From assembly GCF_022012305.1 (NCBI RefSeq), contig NZ_JAKLTM010000002.1, positions 124,001 through 188,000 of the forward strand: DNA of 64,000 bases, given 5' to 3'. Below, in pieces: positions 36,475 through 45,627 of this stretch. The DNA comes from Ramlibacter paludis (GTDB lineage Bacteria > Pseudomonadota > Gammaproteobacteria > Burkholderiales > Burkholderiaceae_C). The position numbers and the translations under genes are program-made. The notes below the pieces were generated by a model. That model was not told the origin of the DNA. It ran no database searches and worked only from the letters and a program-made list of their open reading frames with translations. How positions within the stretch are numbered: the stretch's first letter is position 1; each line of letters begins with the position of its first letter.

Positions 36475-37560
36475 TTACAGCGCTTCGGCGATCGCCTTGC
36501 CCACGTCGGTGGTGCTGGCCTTGCCGCCGATGTCGCCGGTGCGCGGCGCGCCCGACTTCGGGTCCAGCACCTTCTCGATCGCGGCCAGGATGGCGTCGTG
36601 CGCGTCCTTGTGGCCCAGGAACTCCAGCATCATCGCGCCGCACCAGATCTGGCCGATCGGGTTGGCGATGTTCTTGCCGTAGATGTCCGGCGCCGAGCCG
36701 TGCACCGGCTCGAACAGCGAGGGGAACTTGCGGTCCGGGTTCAGGTTGGCGCTGGGCGCGATGCCGATGGTGCCGGTGCAGGCCGGGCCCAGGTCGGACA
36801 GGATGTCGCCGAACAGGTTGGACGCCACCACCACGTCGAAGAAGTCCGGCCGCTGCACGAAGTGGGCGGTGAGGATGTCGATGTGGAACTTGTCCTGCTT
36901 GACCTGCGGGTACTTCTTCGCCATCTCGGCGACGCGCTCGTCCCAGTACGGCATGGTGATCGCGATGCCGTTGGACTTGGTGGCGCTGGTCAGGTGCTTC
37001 TTCGGGCGGGCCTGGGCCAGCTCGAAGGCGAACTTCAGCACGCGGTCGACCCCGTGGCGGGACATCACCGTCTCCTGCATCACGATCTCGCGCTCGGTGC
37101 CGGGGTACATGCGGCCGCCGATGGAGCTGTACTCGCCCTCGGTGTTCTCGCGCACGATGTACATGTCGATCTCGCCGGGCTGGCGCGGGCTGCCGTCCTT
37201 GCGCACCACCGGGGCGATGATGCCGGGCATCAGGCGCGCCGGGCGCAGGTTGACGTACTGGTCGAACTCGCGGCGGAACAGCAGCAGCGACTGCCAGAGG
37301 GACGTGTGGTCGGCGATCTTCTCGGGCCAGCCCACCGCGCCGAAGAAGATGGCGTCGTGGCCGCCGACCTGGTCTTTCCAGTCGTCGGGCAGGTACTTGC
37401 CGTGCTTCTCGCAGTAGTCCCAGCTGGAGAAGTCGAACACGTCGAAATGCAGGTCGATGCCGAACTTGCGGGCGGCGGCGTCGACGACGCGCATGCCTTC
37501 GGGCATGACTTCCTTGCCGATGCCGTCACCGGCGATGGCTGCGATGCGCTTCTTGCTCAC
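36475..37560 (-). CDS. ttuC: Tartrate dehydrogenase / D-malate-type decarboxylating dehydrogenase
   Basis: A 361-residue NAD-dependent beta-decarboxylating dehydrogenase of the IPMDH/tartrate dehydrogenase family. It has IAAIAGDGIGKEVMPEGMRV, the substrate loop with LRPARLMPGI, YIVRENTEGEYSSIGGRM and the nucleotide site VHGSAPDIYGKNIANPIGQI. Metal-binding Asp residues fit FGDILSDL. The start is a GTG at 37560 with GGAG upstream; it overlaps the upstream hydrolase by 4 bp (GTGA). TtuC/DmlA enzymes act on L-tartrate, D-malate or related acids. The coupling to a haloacetate-dehalogenase-like gene and divergent LysR gene suggests one catabolic unit. Confidence 0.88.
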   Translation of the reverse strand: MSKKRIAAIAGDGIGKEVMPEGMRVVDAAARKFGIDLHFDVFDFSSWDYCEKHGKYLPDDWKDQVGGHDAIFFGAVGWPEKIADHTSLWQSLLLFRREFDQYVNLRPARLMPGIIAPVVRKDGSPRQPGEIDMYIVRENTEGEYSSIGGRMYPGTEREIVMQETVMSRHGVDRVLKFAFELAQARPKKHLTSATKSNGIAITMPYWDERVAEMAKKYPQVKQDKFHIDILTAHFVQRPDFFDVVVASNLFGDILSDLGPACTGTIGIAPSANLNPDRKFPSLFEPVHGSAPDIYGKNIANPIGQIWCGAMMLEFLGHKDAHDAILAAIEKVLDPKSGAPRTGDIGGKASTTDVGKAIAEAL

Positions 37561-38441
37561 GGGATGCTCCTTAGAAATGAAAAGGCCTCGTCCAGGAGAA
37601 GCGCGGGCGCTTCCTCGGCGATGTAGTGGCCGCAAGGCAGGCTGCGGCCGGTGAAATCGGTGGCGGCCGCGCGCCAGAGCGCGGGCACGTCGAAGTTGCG
37701 GCCCACGGCGCCATGCTCGCCCCACAGCACGTGGAGCGGCTGGGTGAGCCTGTTGCCGGCGTCCTGGTCGGCCTGGTCGTGCTGCAGGTCGATGCCGGCG
37801 CTGGCGCGGTAGTCGGCGCATATGGATTCAGCGGTGCCGGCGATGGCGGCGCAGCGCTCGTACTCGGCCAGCGCTTCGGGCGCGAAGGCCGCGAGGCCGG
37901 CATGGCGCGCCCCCATCACGCTGCGCACGTAGCGCACCGGGTCGGAGGCGATCAGCGCCTCGGGCAGCGGCGGCGGCTGGATCAGGAAGAACCAGTGCCA
38001 GTAGGCGCGGGCGAAGGCCTCGCCGGTGTTGCGGTACATGGCCAGCGTGGGCGCGATGTCCAGCAGCAGCAGGCGTTCCACCGCTTGCGGATGGTCCAGC
38101 GCGAGGCGATGCGCGACGCGCGCGCCGCGGTCGTGCGCCAGCACCTGGAAGCGCTCGTGGCCCAGCGTGCGCATGACGTGCAGCGCATCGCGCGCCATCT
38201 CGCGCTTGGCATAGTTCGCGGACTGTTCGGCGGCGGCGGGGCGGCCGGAGTCGCCGTAGCCGCGCAGGTCCATCAGCACGACGCTGAAGCGCTCGGCCAA
38301 TTGCGGCGCCACGCGGTGCCACATGCCCTGGCTCTGCGGATGGCCGTGCAGCAGCAGCAGCGGTGCGCCCTGCCCCGCGCGGCGCACCTGCAGTGCGACG
38401 CCGTCGCGCGTCATGGGGACCAGTTCGAAGCCTTGCAGCAT
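37557..38441 (-). CDS. Alpha/beta hydrolase, probable haloacetate (fluoroacetate) dehalogenase
   Basis: A 294-residue cytoplasmic hydrolase. Nucleophile Asp104 with Arg105 and Arg108 lies in LAHDRGARVAHRLALDHP; acid Asp128 in LLLLDIAP; halide-pocket His149-Trp150 in AYWHWFF; Tyr211 in ICADYRASAGIDLQHD; catalytic His272 in CGHYIAEE. These match the positions known for fluoroacetate dehalogenases within one residue. Such enzymes convert haloacetate to glycolate and halide. Epoxide hydrolases share the fold but lack this pocket set. The start MLQGFELVPM at 38441 is preferred over longer frames. It is coupled to the tartrate/malate-type dehydrogenase and divergent from a LysR regulator. Confidence 0.82.
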   Translation of the reverse strand: MLQGFELVPMTRDGVALQVRRAGQGAPLLLLHGHPQSQGMWHRVAPQLAERFSVVLMDLRGYGDSGRPAAAEQSANYAKREMARDALHVMRTLGHERFQVLAHDRGARVAHRLALDHPQAVERLLLLDIAPTLAMYRNTGEAFARAYWHWFFLIQPPPLPEALIASDPVRYVRSVMGARHAGLAAFAPEALAEYERCAAIAGTAESICADYRASAGIDLQHDQADQDAGNRLTQPLHVLWGEHGAVGRNFDVPALWRAAATDFTGRSLPCGHYIAEEAPALLLDEAFSFLRSIP

Positions 38442-38509
38442 GGGGCTGATTCTGCGCCAGCGGGGGGCGCACCAACAAGCAATAATCCGGCAAGCGATTC
38501 TTTCCATCC

Positions 38510-39484
38510 ATGCAGCAATCCAGCCCCAACCTCGACCGCGCCGACCTCGTGCTGCTGCTGGCCATCCGCGAGCACGGCAGCCTGGCCGGCGCGGCGTCGG
38601 CCGCCGACGTCGTGCCTTCGGTCATCACGAAGCGCCTCGCGGCGCTGGAGGCGCGCCTGGGGCTCAAGCTGTTCCAGCGGACGACGCGCAAGGTCGTTCC
38701 CACGCCCGAAGGCGACGCGCTGTGCGAGCGCGCGGTCGGCCTGCTGGCGGGCTTCAGCGCGATGGAAGCGGAGCTGCAGGAGCGGCAGAAGGAGCCGGTC
38801 GGGCGCATCCGCCTGGCGGCCACCTTCGGCTTCGGCCGCCTCTGGCTGGGCCCTGCCCTGGCGGACTTCCAGGCCCGGCATCCGCAGCTCGAGGTGCAGC
38901 TGCAGCTGGTGGAACAGCTGCCCGACCTGGCGGTGGAGGGTTTCGACGGCGCCGTGTGGCTGTGGGCCGTGCGCGGCCAGCGCGCCAGCGAATGGACCGG
39001 CCGGCGGCTGGCGCGGAACCAGCGCGTGCTGGCCGCAGCGCCCGACTACCTGCGCCGCCGCAGCACGCCCGCGAGCGTCGAGGAACTGGCCGCGCACGAC
39101 TGCCTGGTGGTGCGCGAGAACGAGCAGTTCGACGTCTGGCGCCTGCAGCGCGAACGCGACCGCTCGGAAGTGCGGGTGCGCGTCGGAGGGCGGCTTTCCA
39201 GCAACTCCGGCGAGCTGGTGCGCGACTGGTGCCTGGCCGGCCACGGCATCATGTTGCGCAGCCTGTGGGACATCGCGGGCGCGCTGGCCGCCGGCGAGCT
39301 GGTGCGAGTGCTGCCGGGTTACGCGATGGTGGATGCGGACATCCACTGGCTGGCGCCGCATACGACGGCCACGCCCAAGCGCATCAAGCTGCTGGTGGAT
39401 TTCCTGGCGGAGCGGTTCCGGGCCGAACCGTGGAAGGTCAGGAGCGAGGCTGGCGCACGACCAGGCTCACGCCCACGGCGGTAA
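38510..39484 (+). CDS. LysR family transcriptional regulator
   Basis: A 324-residue activator/repressor. The N-terminal winged helix covers about residues 8-67 (DLVLLLAIREHGSLAGAASA, PSVITKRLAALEARLGLKLF, RTTRKVVPTPEGD). The LysR effector domain follows (PVGRIRLAATFGFGRLWLGP) and ends with FLAERFRAEPWK. It diverges from the dehalogenase-dehydrogenase pair across 68 bp, so regulation of that pair is the simplest inference. Its 3' end overlaps the convergent EamA gene by 47 bp. Confidence 0.9.
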   Translation: MQQSSPNLDRADLVLLLAIREHGSLAGAASAADVVPSVITKRLAALEARLGLKLFQRTTRKVVPTPEGDALCERAVGLLAGFSAMEAELQERQKEPVGRIRLAATFGFGRLWLGPALADFQARHPQLEVQLQLVEQLPDLAVEGFDGAVWLWAVRGQRASEWTGRRLARNQRVLAAAPDYLRRRSTPASVEELAAHDCLVVRENEQFDVWRLQRERDRSEVRVRVGGRLSSNSGELVRDWCLAGHGIMLRSLWDIAGALAAGELVRVLPGYAMVDADIHWLAPHTTATPKRIKLLVDFLAERFRAEPWKVRSEAGARPGSRPRR

Positions 39485-40343
39485 GGGCCACCCCCGCCAC
39501 GATCGCCGGGGTGATCGGCTCGCCGAACAGCAACCAGGCCATCACCGCCGTCGTCGGCGGCACCAAGTACATGAGGCTGGTCACGGTGGTCGCCGCCCCG
39601 CGCTGGATCAACAGGTACAGCAGCGAGCTGCCGCCCAGCGTGAGGCCCAGCACCGACCACGCCATCGCGCCGGCGAGCTGGCCATTGAGGCTGCCGTCGC
39701 CATGGAACCAGCGCATGCCCTCGGTCTCCAGCAGCGCCAGCGGCAGCGTGACGACGAAGGCCGACGCCAGCTGCACCAGGTTGGCGGTGCGCACGTCGCA
39801 GGGCGCGACGAAGCGCTTCTGGTACAGCGTGCCGGCGGTGATGCCGCACAGCGCCACCAGCGCGAAGGACAGGTTGAGGGGATGCACCTCGCCCAGCCCG
39901 AGCTTCTGCCAGACCACCAGCAGCAGCCCCGCCAGGCCGAGCGCAAGGCCGGCCCACTGCTTCGGCGCGACCCGGCCGCCCCAGGCCGCCACCCAGAAGG
40001 CGGTCAGCACCGGCTGCAGGCCGACCAGCAGCGAAGACAGCCCCGCGCCCATGCCCAACTTCACCGCGCCCCACACGCCGCCCAGGTAGAGCGCGTGCAT
40101 CAGGATGCCGGTGACGGCGAGGTGGCCGAACTGCGCCGCGCCCTGCGGCCACGCCGCCCGCGCGGCCAGCGCCCACAGCAGGAAGCACGCGACCGACAGC
40201 ACGTAGCGCAGCGCCAGGAACTTCATCGGCGGCGCGTGCGGCATGCCGTAGCGCGCGACGATGAAGCCGGTGGCCCAGATCAGGACGAAGACGGCGGGCA
40301 TGGCCCGCAGCAGCGGGTCCTCGCGCGAGGCGGTGACGCTCAC
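39438..40343 (-). CDS. EamA/DMT family transporter
   Basis: A 301-residue inner-membrane exporter with ten predicted helices in two EamA repeats. Family features include LIWATGFIVARYGMPHAPPM, FLALRYVLSVACFLLW and, in repeat two, SLMYLVPPTTAVMAWLLFGE. Members export amino acids or metabolites. It lies 4 bp downstream of pgsA on the same strand, so it is likely the last gene of the uvrC-pgsA unit. Substrate unknown. Confidence 0.88.
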   Translation of the reverse strand: MSVTASREDPLLRAMPAVFVLIWATGFIVARYGMPHAPPMKFLALRYVLSVACFLLWALAARAAWPQGAAQFGHLAVTGILMHALYLGGVWGAVKLGMGAGLSSLLVGLQPVLTAFWVAAWGGRVAPKQWAGLALGLAGLLLVVWQKLGLGEVHPLNLSFALVALCGITAGTLYQKRFVAPCDVRTANLVQLASAFVVTLPLALLETEGMRWFHGDGSLNGQLAGAMAWSVLGLTLGGSSLLYLLIQRGAATTVTSLMYLVPPTTAVMAWLLFGEPITPAIVAGVALTAVGVSLVVRQPRS

Positions 40344-40347
40344 GGCG

Positions 40348-40917
40348 CTATTTCTTCACGCGCCGGCGGATCTCGGGCAGCGCCTTCTGCAGGTAGTAGA
40401 TCATCGACCAGACCGTCAGGATGGCCGACAGCCAGATCAGCCAGTGGCCCCACACGTTGGTGTCGATGGCGCCGAACAGGCGGCCGTCGTACAGCAGGAA
40501 GGGGATGGCGATCATCTGCACGGTCGTCTTCACCTTGCCGAGCATGTGCACGGCCACGCTCTTGGAGGCGCCGATCTGCGCCATCCACTCGCGCAGCGCG
40601 GAGATGGCGATCTCGCGGCCGATGATGATCAGCGCGACGAAGACGTCGGCCCGCTGCTGGTCCACCAGCACCAGCAGCGACGCGCACACCAGGAACTTGT
40701 CGGCCACCGGGTCGAGGAAGGCGCCGAAGGACGAGGTCTGGTTCAGCTTGCGCGCCAGGAATCCGTCCAGCCAGTCGGTCGCCGCGAACACGATGAACAT
40801 CACCGTGGCGATCAGATTCTGCAGGTGGGGATCCCATCCCAGGTAGAACACCCCGATCAGCAGCGGGATGGCAACGATGCGCGTCCAGGTCAGGAGCGTC
40901 GGGACGGTGAAGAACAT
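40348..40917 (-). CDS. pgsA: CDP-diacylglycerol-glycerol-3-phosphate 3-phosphatidyltransferase
   Basis: A 189-residue membrane enzyme making phosphatidylglycerol phosphate. The CDP-alcohol phosphotransferase motif D-x2-D-G-x2-A-R-x8-G-x3-D-x3-D is intact in DWLDGFLARKLNQTSSFGAF followed by LDPVADK. N-terminal NLLTWTR-like segment (LLTWTRIVAIPLL) and about five to six helices are typical. The start at 40917 follows uvrC by 32 bp; uvrC-pgsA linkage is widely conserved in proteobacteria. Confidence 0.93.
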   Translation of the reverse strand: MFFTVPTLLTWTRIVAIPLLIGVFYLGWDPHLQNLIATVMFIVFAATDWLDGFLARKLNQTSSFGAFLDPVADKFLVCASLLVLVDQQRADVFVALIIIGREIAISALREWMAQIGASKSVAVHMLGKVKTTVQMIAIPFLLYDGRLFGAIDTNVWGHWLIWLSAILTVWSMIYYLQKALPEIRRRVKK

Positions 40918-40949
40918 GGACCCCGATTGTGCATGACGCCGTGGCCCGC

Positions 40950-43055
40950 TCAGTGCAGCGCGCGATAGATCTCTTCGGCCAGCTCGCGCGAGATGCCTTC
41001 GACGGTGGCAATGTCCTCCACGCTGGCCGCCGCCACCCCCCGCACGCCGCCGAAGCGCTGCAGCAGCCGGGCCCGCTTCTTGGCGCCGACGCCGGGAATT
41101 TCCTCCAGCTGGCTGCCGCCCACCCGCACCCGCGCCCGGCGCGCGCGCATCCCCGTGATGGCGAAGCGGTGCGCCTCGTCGCGGATCTGCGCCACCAGCA
41201 TCAGGGCCGCCGATTCGCGGCCCAGGTAGATCTTCTCGCGGCCGTCGGCGAACACCAGTTCCTCCAGGCCCACCTTGCGGCCCTCGCCCTTCTCCACGCC
41301 CACGATCACGGACAGGTCCAGCCCCAGCTCCGCGAACACCTCGCGCGCCATGCTCACCTGGCCGCGGCCACCGTCCACCAGCACCAGGTCCGGCAACCGC
41401 TGCGCGCTGCCGCCGCCACCGATCTTGATCTTCCGGGGCGGCTCCGCCGAGACCAGCGCCTCGGGTGCGGCCTCGGCCACGATGGCGACGGCTTCCAGCG
41501 CCGGCTCGGCCTGCGCATCCGCCTGGACCTCGTCGACGGCCGCGGCTTCCTCCTCCTCCGACGGCGTGGCTTCCGGCGTGTCGCGCCCGGCCTGCGCCAG
41601 CTTGGCGTAGCGCCGCGTCAGCACCTGCCGCATGGCCGCATAGTCGTCGCCCGGCGTGATGCCCTCGATGTTGTAGCGGCGGTACTCGCGGTTCTGCATC
41701 GCATGGTGGTGGAACACCACGCACGAAGCCTGCGTGGCTTCGCCCGCCGTGTGCGAGATGTCGAAGCACTCGACGCGGAAGGTGTCCAGGTGGTCGGGCG
41801 CGAGATCCAGCGCGTCCACCAGCGCGCGGGTACGCGCCTGCTGCGAGCCTTCCTCGGCCAGCAGCCGCGCCAGCTGGATGGCGGCGTTCTTCTCCGCCAT
41901 CTCCAGCCACAGGCGGCGCTGGCCGCGCGGGTTGTGCACGGCGGCGATGCGGCCGCCCGCCTGCAGCGACAGCGCCTCGACCAGTTCGCCCGCGACCGGA
42001 TGGCTGGTGATCAGCGCCGCCGGCACCGGCACGCCCAGGTAGTGCTGCGCGATGAAGGCTTCCAGCACCTGCACTTCCACCGGCTGCGCCGCCACCGCGT
42101 CGGCGGCGTCGTCGAAGTCCTGCACCGCCGTCGCATCCTCGACGTGGCTGGGAAAGTAGGCGCGGTCGCCCAGGTGGCGGCCGCCGCGCACCATGGCCAG
42201 GTTCACGCAGGCCTTGCCCCCTTGCACCTGCACCGCGAGGATGTCCACGTCCTTGTCGGAAGCCGTCTCCACCGACTGCTGGTGCAGCACCTTGGACAGC
42301 GCGCCCATCTGGTTGCGCAGTTCGGCCGCCTGCTCGAACTCCAGCTTCTCGGCATGCGCCAGCATGCGGCTTTCCAGCGCGTTCAGCACCGACTGGGTGT
42401 CGCCGCGCAGGAAGGCCTCGGCGTTCAGCACATCCTGCTGGTAGTCCTCGGGCGAAACGAGGTTCACGCAGGGGCCGGTGCAGCGCTTGATCTGGTACAG
42501 CAAGCAGGGCCGCGTGCGGTTGGCGAACACCGTGTCCTCGCAGGTGCGCAGGCGGAACACCTTCTGCAGCAGCTGGATCGATTCCTTGACCGCCCAGGCG
42601 CTCGGATAAGGGCCGAAGTAGCGGTGCTTGCGGTCCACCGAGCCGCGGTAGTAGGCGACCCGCGGAAAGACCAGCGAAGTCGGCGCGTCGGCGCGGGCGT
42701 TGGGGCCCGAGCGGTCGGCGGTGCCGGTGATCTTGAGGAAGGGGTAGCTCTTGTCGTCGCGGAACAGGATGTTGTAGCGCGGCGCAAGGGTCTTGATCAG
42801 GTTGTTCTCGAGCAGCAGCGCCTCGGCTTCCGAGCGCACCACCGTCGTGTCCAGCCGCGCGATCTTGCCGACCATGTGGCCGATGCGCGTGCCGCCGTGG
42901 TTCTTGGTGAAGTAGCTGGAGACGCGCTTCTTCAGGTTGCGCGCCTTGCCGACGTACAGCACGCCCCCGTCCGCGTCGTAATAGCGGTACACGCCGGGCA
43001 GCCCCGGCAGGGCGCTGACTTGCGCCAGCAGTTCTTCTGAGTGGTCCGACACCAT
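40950..43055 (-). CDS. uvrC: Excinuclease ABC subunit C
   Basis: A 701-residue nucleotide excision repair nuclease. The GIY-YIG domain that makes the 3' incision opens the protein ([20 protein letters not shown]). The Cys-rich patch [13 protein letters not shown], the UvrB-binding UVR motif ([20 protein letters not shown]), the RNase H-like 5' nuclease ([16 protein letters not shown]) and tandem helix-hairpin-helices ([20 protein letters not shown]) follow. An Ala/Glu-rich low-complexity insertion of about 50 residues (about 485-540) sits before the RNase H-like domain. Its start lies only 20 bp from the divergent earP start. Confidence 0.94.
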   Translation of the reverse strand: MVSDHSEELLAQVSALPGLPGVYRYYDADGGVLYVGKARNLKKRVSSYFTKNHGGTRIGHMVGKIARLDTTVVRSEAEALLLENNLIKTLAPRYNILFRDDKSYPFLKITGTADRSGPNARADAPTSLVFPRVAYYRGSVDRKHRYFGPYPSAWAVKESIQLLQKVFRLRTCEDTVFANRTRPCLLYQIKRCTGPCVNLVSPEDYQQDVLNAEAFLRGDTQSVLNALESRMLAHAEKLEFEQAAELRNQMGALSKVLHQQSVETASDKDVDILAVQVQGGKACVNLAMVRGGRHLGDRAYFPSHVEDATAVQDFDDAADAVAAQPVEVQVLEAFIAQHYLGVPVPAALITSHPVAGELVEALSLQAGGRIAAVHNPRGQRRLWLEMAEKNAAIQLARLLAEEGSQQARTRALVDALDLAPDHLDTFRVECFDISHTAGEATQASCVVFHHHAMQNREYRRYNIEGITPGDDYAAMRQVLTRRYAKLAQAGRDTPEATPSEEEEAAAVDEVQADAQAEPALEAVAIVAEAAPEALVSAEPPRKIKIGGGGSAQRLPDLVLVDGGRGQVSMAREVFAELGLDLSVIVGVEKGEGRKVGLEELVFADGREKIYLGRESAALMLVAQIRDEAHRFAITGMRARRARVRVGGSQLEEIPGVGAKKRARLLQRFGGVRGVAAASVEDIATVEGISRELAEEIYRALH

Positions 43056-43075
43056 CCGCCTATTATCGGAGCGCC

Positions 43076-44143
43076 ATGCGCTGGGACATTTTCTGCAAGG
43101 TGATCGACAACCACGGCGACGCGGGCGTCTGCTGGCGGCTGGCCGCGGAACTGGCCGCGCGCGGCGACCTGCCGCGCCTGTGGATCGACGACCCGGCGCC
43201 GCTGCAGTGGATGGCCCCCGGCCATCCTGGCGTGGAAGTGGTGCACTGGACCGCGGAGCCGCCCCCCCTGGTGCCGGGCGACGTGGTGGTCGAGGCTTTC
43301 GGCTGCGACCCGCCGGATGCCTTCGTCGAGCGCATGGCGCGGGCCACGCGGCCGCCGGCCTGGATCAACCTGGAATACCTGTCCGCCGAAGCCTTCGTCG
43401 AACGCAACCATGGCCTGGCCTCGCCGGTCAGCCAGGGGCCGGGCGCGGGACTGACGAAGTTCTTTTTCTATCCCGGCTTCAGCGAGCGCACCGGGGGCCT
43501 GATCCGCGAACAGGACCTCGGCGCGCGGCGCGCGGCCTTCGACCGCAGCGAATGGCTGCGGCAGTGGGGCGTCACGCCGGGCGCGAGCCAGGTCGTCAGC
43601 CTGTTCTGCTACGAGCCCCCGCACCTGGCCGACCTGCTGCGGCATCTGGCGGCCGGCACGAGCCCGTGCGACCTGCTGGTCACCACCGGCCGCGCCAGCG
43701 CAGCCACCGAAGCCGCGCTGGCCGGCCTGGCCGCCACGCACGCCGGCTGGAACGCGGCCGGCGCGCTGCGCCTGCACTGGCTGCCCCTCCTCGGCCAACG
43801 GGAATATGACCTGCTGCTGTGGTCCTGCGACCTCAACTTCGTGCGCGGCGAGGACTCGGTGGTGCGCGGCCTGCTGGCCGGCGTGCCATGCGTGTGGCAG
43901 ATCTATCCGCAGGACGACGCGGCCCACCACGCCAAGCTGGAAGCCTGGCTGGCCTGGTTGCGGCCGGCGCCGGCGCTGGCCCGCTTCCACCGCGTCTGGA
44001 ACGGGCTCGAGGCCGGCCCGCTGCCGGCGCCGGATCCGGCCGGCTGGGGCCCGGAGGCACTGGCGGCGCAGGCCCGGGCACTGGCTCTGCCGGAGCTGGT
44101 AACCACGCTGCGGCAGTTCGTTCTCGCTCGCGGTAGAATCTAG
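43076..44143 (+). CDS. earP: EF-P arginine 32 rhamnosyltransferase EarP
   Basis: A 355-residue inverting GT-B glycosyltransferase that transfers rhamnose from dTDP-rhamnose to Arg32 of EF-P. It opens [20 protein letters not shown], with Asp11 and Asp15 in the positions of the catalytic Asp residues known in Pseudomonas EarP. The C-terminal lobe has [20 protein letters not shown] and FVWQIYPQ-like [25 protein letters not shown] ribosome site is visible. The target gene efp follows 98 bp downstream. Confidence 0.93.
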   Translation: MRWDIFCKVIDNHGDAGVCWRLAAELAARGDLPRLWIDDPAPLQWMAPGHPGVEVVHWTAEPPPLVPGDVVVEAFGCDPPDAFVERMARATRPPAWINLEYLSAEAFVERNHGLASPVSQGPGAGLTKFFFYPGFSERTGGLIREQDLGARRAAFDRSEWLRQWGVTPGASQVVSLFCYEPPHLADLLRHLAAGTSPCDLLVTTGRASAATEAALAGLAATHAGWNAAGALRLHWLPLLGQREYDLLLWSCDLNFVRGEDSVVRGLLAGVPCVWQIYPQDDAAHHAKLEAWLAWLRPAPALARFHRVWNGLEAGPLPAPDPAGWGPEALAAQARALALPELVTTLRQFVLARGRI

Positions 44144-44241
44144 GGCTTTGTGTTCGGGGCCCTGGCCCGGAACCCCACCAGCCGCCACCCGCAATCCCGA
44201 TTCTTGCGCGCGCCGCGGCCACTCTCACCGAAGACACCGTC

Positions 44242-44796
44242 ATGAAAATCGCTCAAGAAATCCGCGCCGGCAACGTGATCATGCAGAACGGCCAGCCCTG
44301 GGTCGTGCTGAAGACCGAATACTCGCGCGGCGGCCGCAACTCGGCCACCGTCCGCATGAAGCTCAAGAGCCTGCTGAACAACCAGGGCACCGAGACCGTG
44401 TTCAAGGCCGACGACAAGATGGACCAGATCGTGCTGGAGAAGAAGGACTGCACGTACTCCTACTTCGCCGACCCGATGTACGTCTGGATGGACGCCGAAT
44501 ACAACCAGTTCGAGGTGGAAGCCGAGAACATGGGCGACGCCCTGAACTACCTGGAAGACGGCATGCCCGCCGAAGTGGTGTTCTACGAAGGCAAGGCGAT
44601 CTCCGTCGAACTGCCGACCAGCGTCGAGCGCGAAATCACCTGGACCGAGCCGGCCGTCAAGGGCGACACCTCGGGCAAGGTCCTGAAGCCCGCCAAGCTG
44701 TCCACCGGCTACGAAATCGGCGTGCCGATCTTCGTCGCCCAGGGCGACAAGGTCGAAATCGACACCCGCACCGGCGAATACCGCAAGCGCGTCTAA
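44242..44796 (+). CDS. efp: Elongation factor P
   Basis: A 184-residue translation factor that relieves ribosome stalling at polyproline. Three beta-barrel domains are present. The tip loop is YSRGGRNSA with Arg32 as the modification site, the form recognised by EarP rather than the Lys form used by EpmA. The C-terminal signature [20 protein letters not shown] is intact. A TAGAAT hexamer (44134-44139) inside the end of earP is a possible -10, giving a 95-nt leader. Several Pro-rich proteins in the window (TonB, PhaP-neighbour patatin) are potential clients. Confidence 0.97.
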   Translation: MKIAQEIRAGNVIMQNGQPWVVLKTEYSRGGRNSATVRMKLKSLLNNQGTETVFKADDKMDQIVLEKKDCTYSYFADPMYVWMDAEYNQFEVEAENMGDALNYLEDGMPAEVVFYEGKAISVELPTSVEREITWTEPAVKGDTSGKVLKPAKLSTGYEIGVPIFVAQGDKVEIDTRTGEYRKRV

Positions 44797-44813
44797 GCCC
44801 GCCAGGCGAACGA

Positions 44814-44837
44814 AAGGCTCCGCAAGGAGCCTTTTTT
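44814..44837 (+). terminator. Terminator after efp
   Basis: AAGGCTCC (44814-44821) pairs with GGAGCCTT (44826-44833) around a GCAA tetraloop, ending in six T (44832-44837). It begins 17 bp after the efp stop and ends 4 bp before the next GTG start. Confidence 0.92.
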
Positions 44838-44841
44838 ACGC

Positions 44842-45627
44842 GTGTTCGACCTCCTTTCCATCGCCCTTCCCTTCCGCATGCAGCCGGGCCTGCAGCGGAT
44901 GGCGCAGGGCCGGCACCTGACGCCGCTGGCTCCCGGCAGCGCGCTGTGGCACGAGAAGAAGCAAGTCGTGGACGCGGGGGCCAGCCGCCTGTGCGTGCCC
45001 GGCTTCGATCCGGGGCCGGCCATCGCGGCGATCCTGCGCCGCGCCGGTGCTGAAGGCCTCGCGGCCGGTGAGCCGATCGAGCTCGCCTTCGAGCAGGACT
45101 TCGCGGTGCTCGATGGCGCCAGCACCACCCTGCCCTGGCTGTGCGTCTGCGCGCCCTCGCACTGGGCGCCCGAGGAGAAACTGGGGCTGCCGTTCACCGC
45201 GGTGCACGCGCCGGTGGCGGACAACCAGCTGCTGCTGGGCGCGGCGCGGCACCTGGCGCAGACGGTCACCAACGGCGGCGAATGGGAACGCTCGGTCTGG
45301 ACGATCTCGCCCAGCGGCCGCCACGACCAGCATCCGCAACGGCATCCGCGCACGCCCTGGCCGGACGACGAAGGCGATGCCTTCGCGCAGCGCCTCTTCC
45401 TGCGCGCCGAGCGCCAGACCTTCTTTCCGATCGGCGAAGGCAGCGGCCAGGCCGTGTTCACCATCCACGTCATGCTGCAACCGCTGGCCGAAGCCGTGGC
45501 CACGCCGGCCCATGCGCAGCGCCTGCACGCGGCGCTGGCTACCATGAGCGACGCCGTGCTGGCGTACAAGGGCCTCACGCCGGCGCGCGAGCGCCTGCTG
45601 GCGTGGCTGCAGGCACGGGGCGCCTGA
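44842..45627 (+). CDS. DUF3445 family protein (haem-dependent oxidative N-demethylase-like)
   Basis: A 261-residue soluble protein of the DUF3445 family, related to the alpha subunit of haem-dependent oxidative N-demethylases. Landmarks are LPFRMQPGLQRMAQG, FAVLDGASTTLPWLCVCAPSHWAPEEKLGL and LRAERQTFFPIGEGSGQAVFTIHVMLQPL. No partner oxidoreductase subunits are encoded nearby, so the reaction here is unknown. The start is a GTG immediately after the efp terminator, which leaves no room for a promoter between T-run and start; read-through or a promoter inside the hairpin is implied, or a later start. It is coupled to the downstream transporter (TGATG). Confidence 0.78.
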   Translation: MFDLLSIALPFRMQPGLQRMAQGRHLTPLAPGSALWHEKKQVVDAGASRLCVPGFDPGPAIAAILRRAGAEGLAAGEPIELAFEQDFAVLDGASTTLPWLCVCAPSHWAPEEKLGLPFTAVHAPVADNQLLLGAARHLAQTVTNGGEWERSVWTISPSGRHDQHPQRHPRTPWPDDEGDAFAQRLFLRAERQTFFPIGEGSGQAVFTIHVMLQPLAEAVATPAHAQRLHAALATMSDAVLAYKGLTPARERLLAWLQARGA

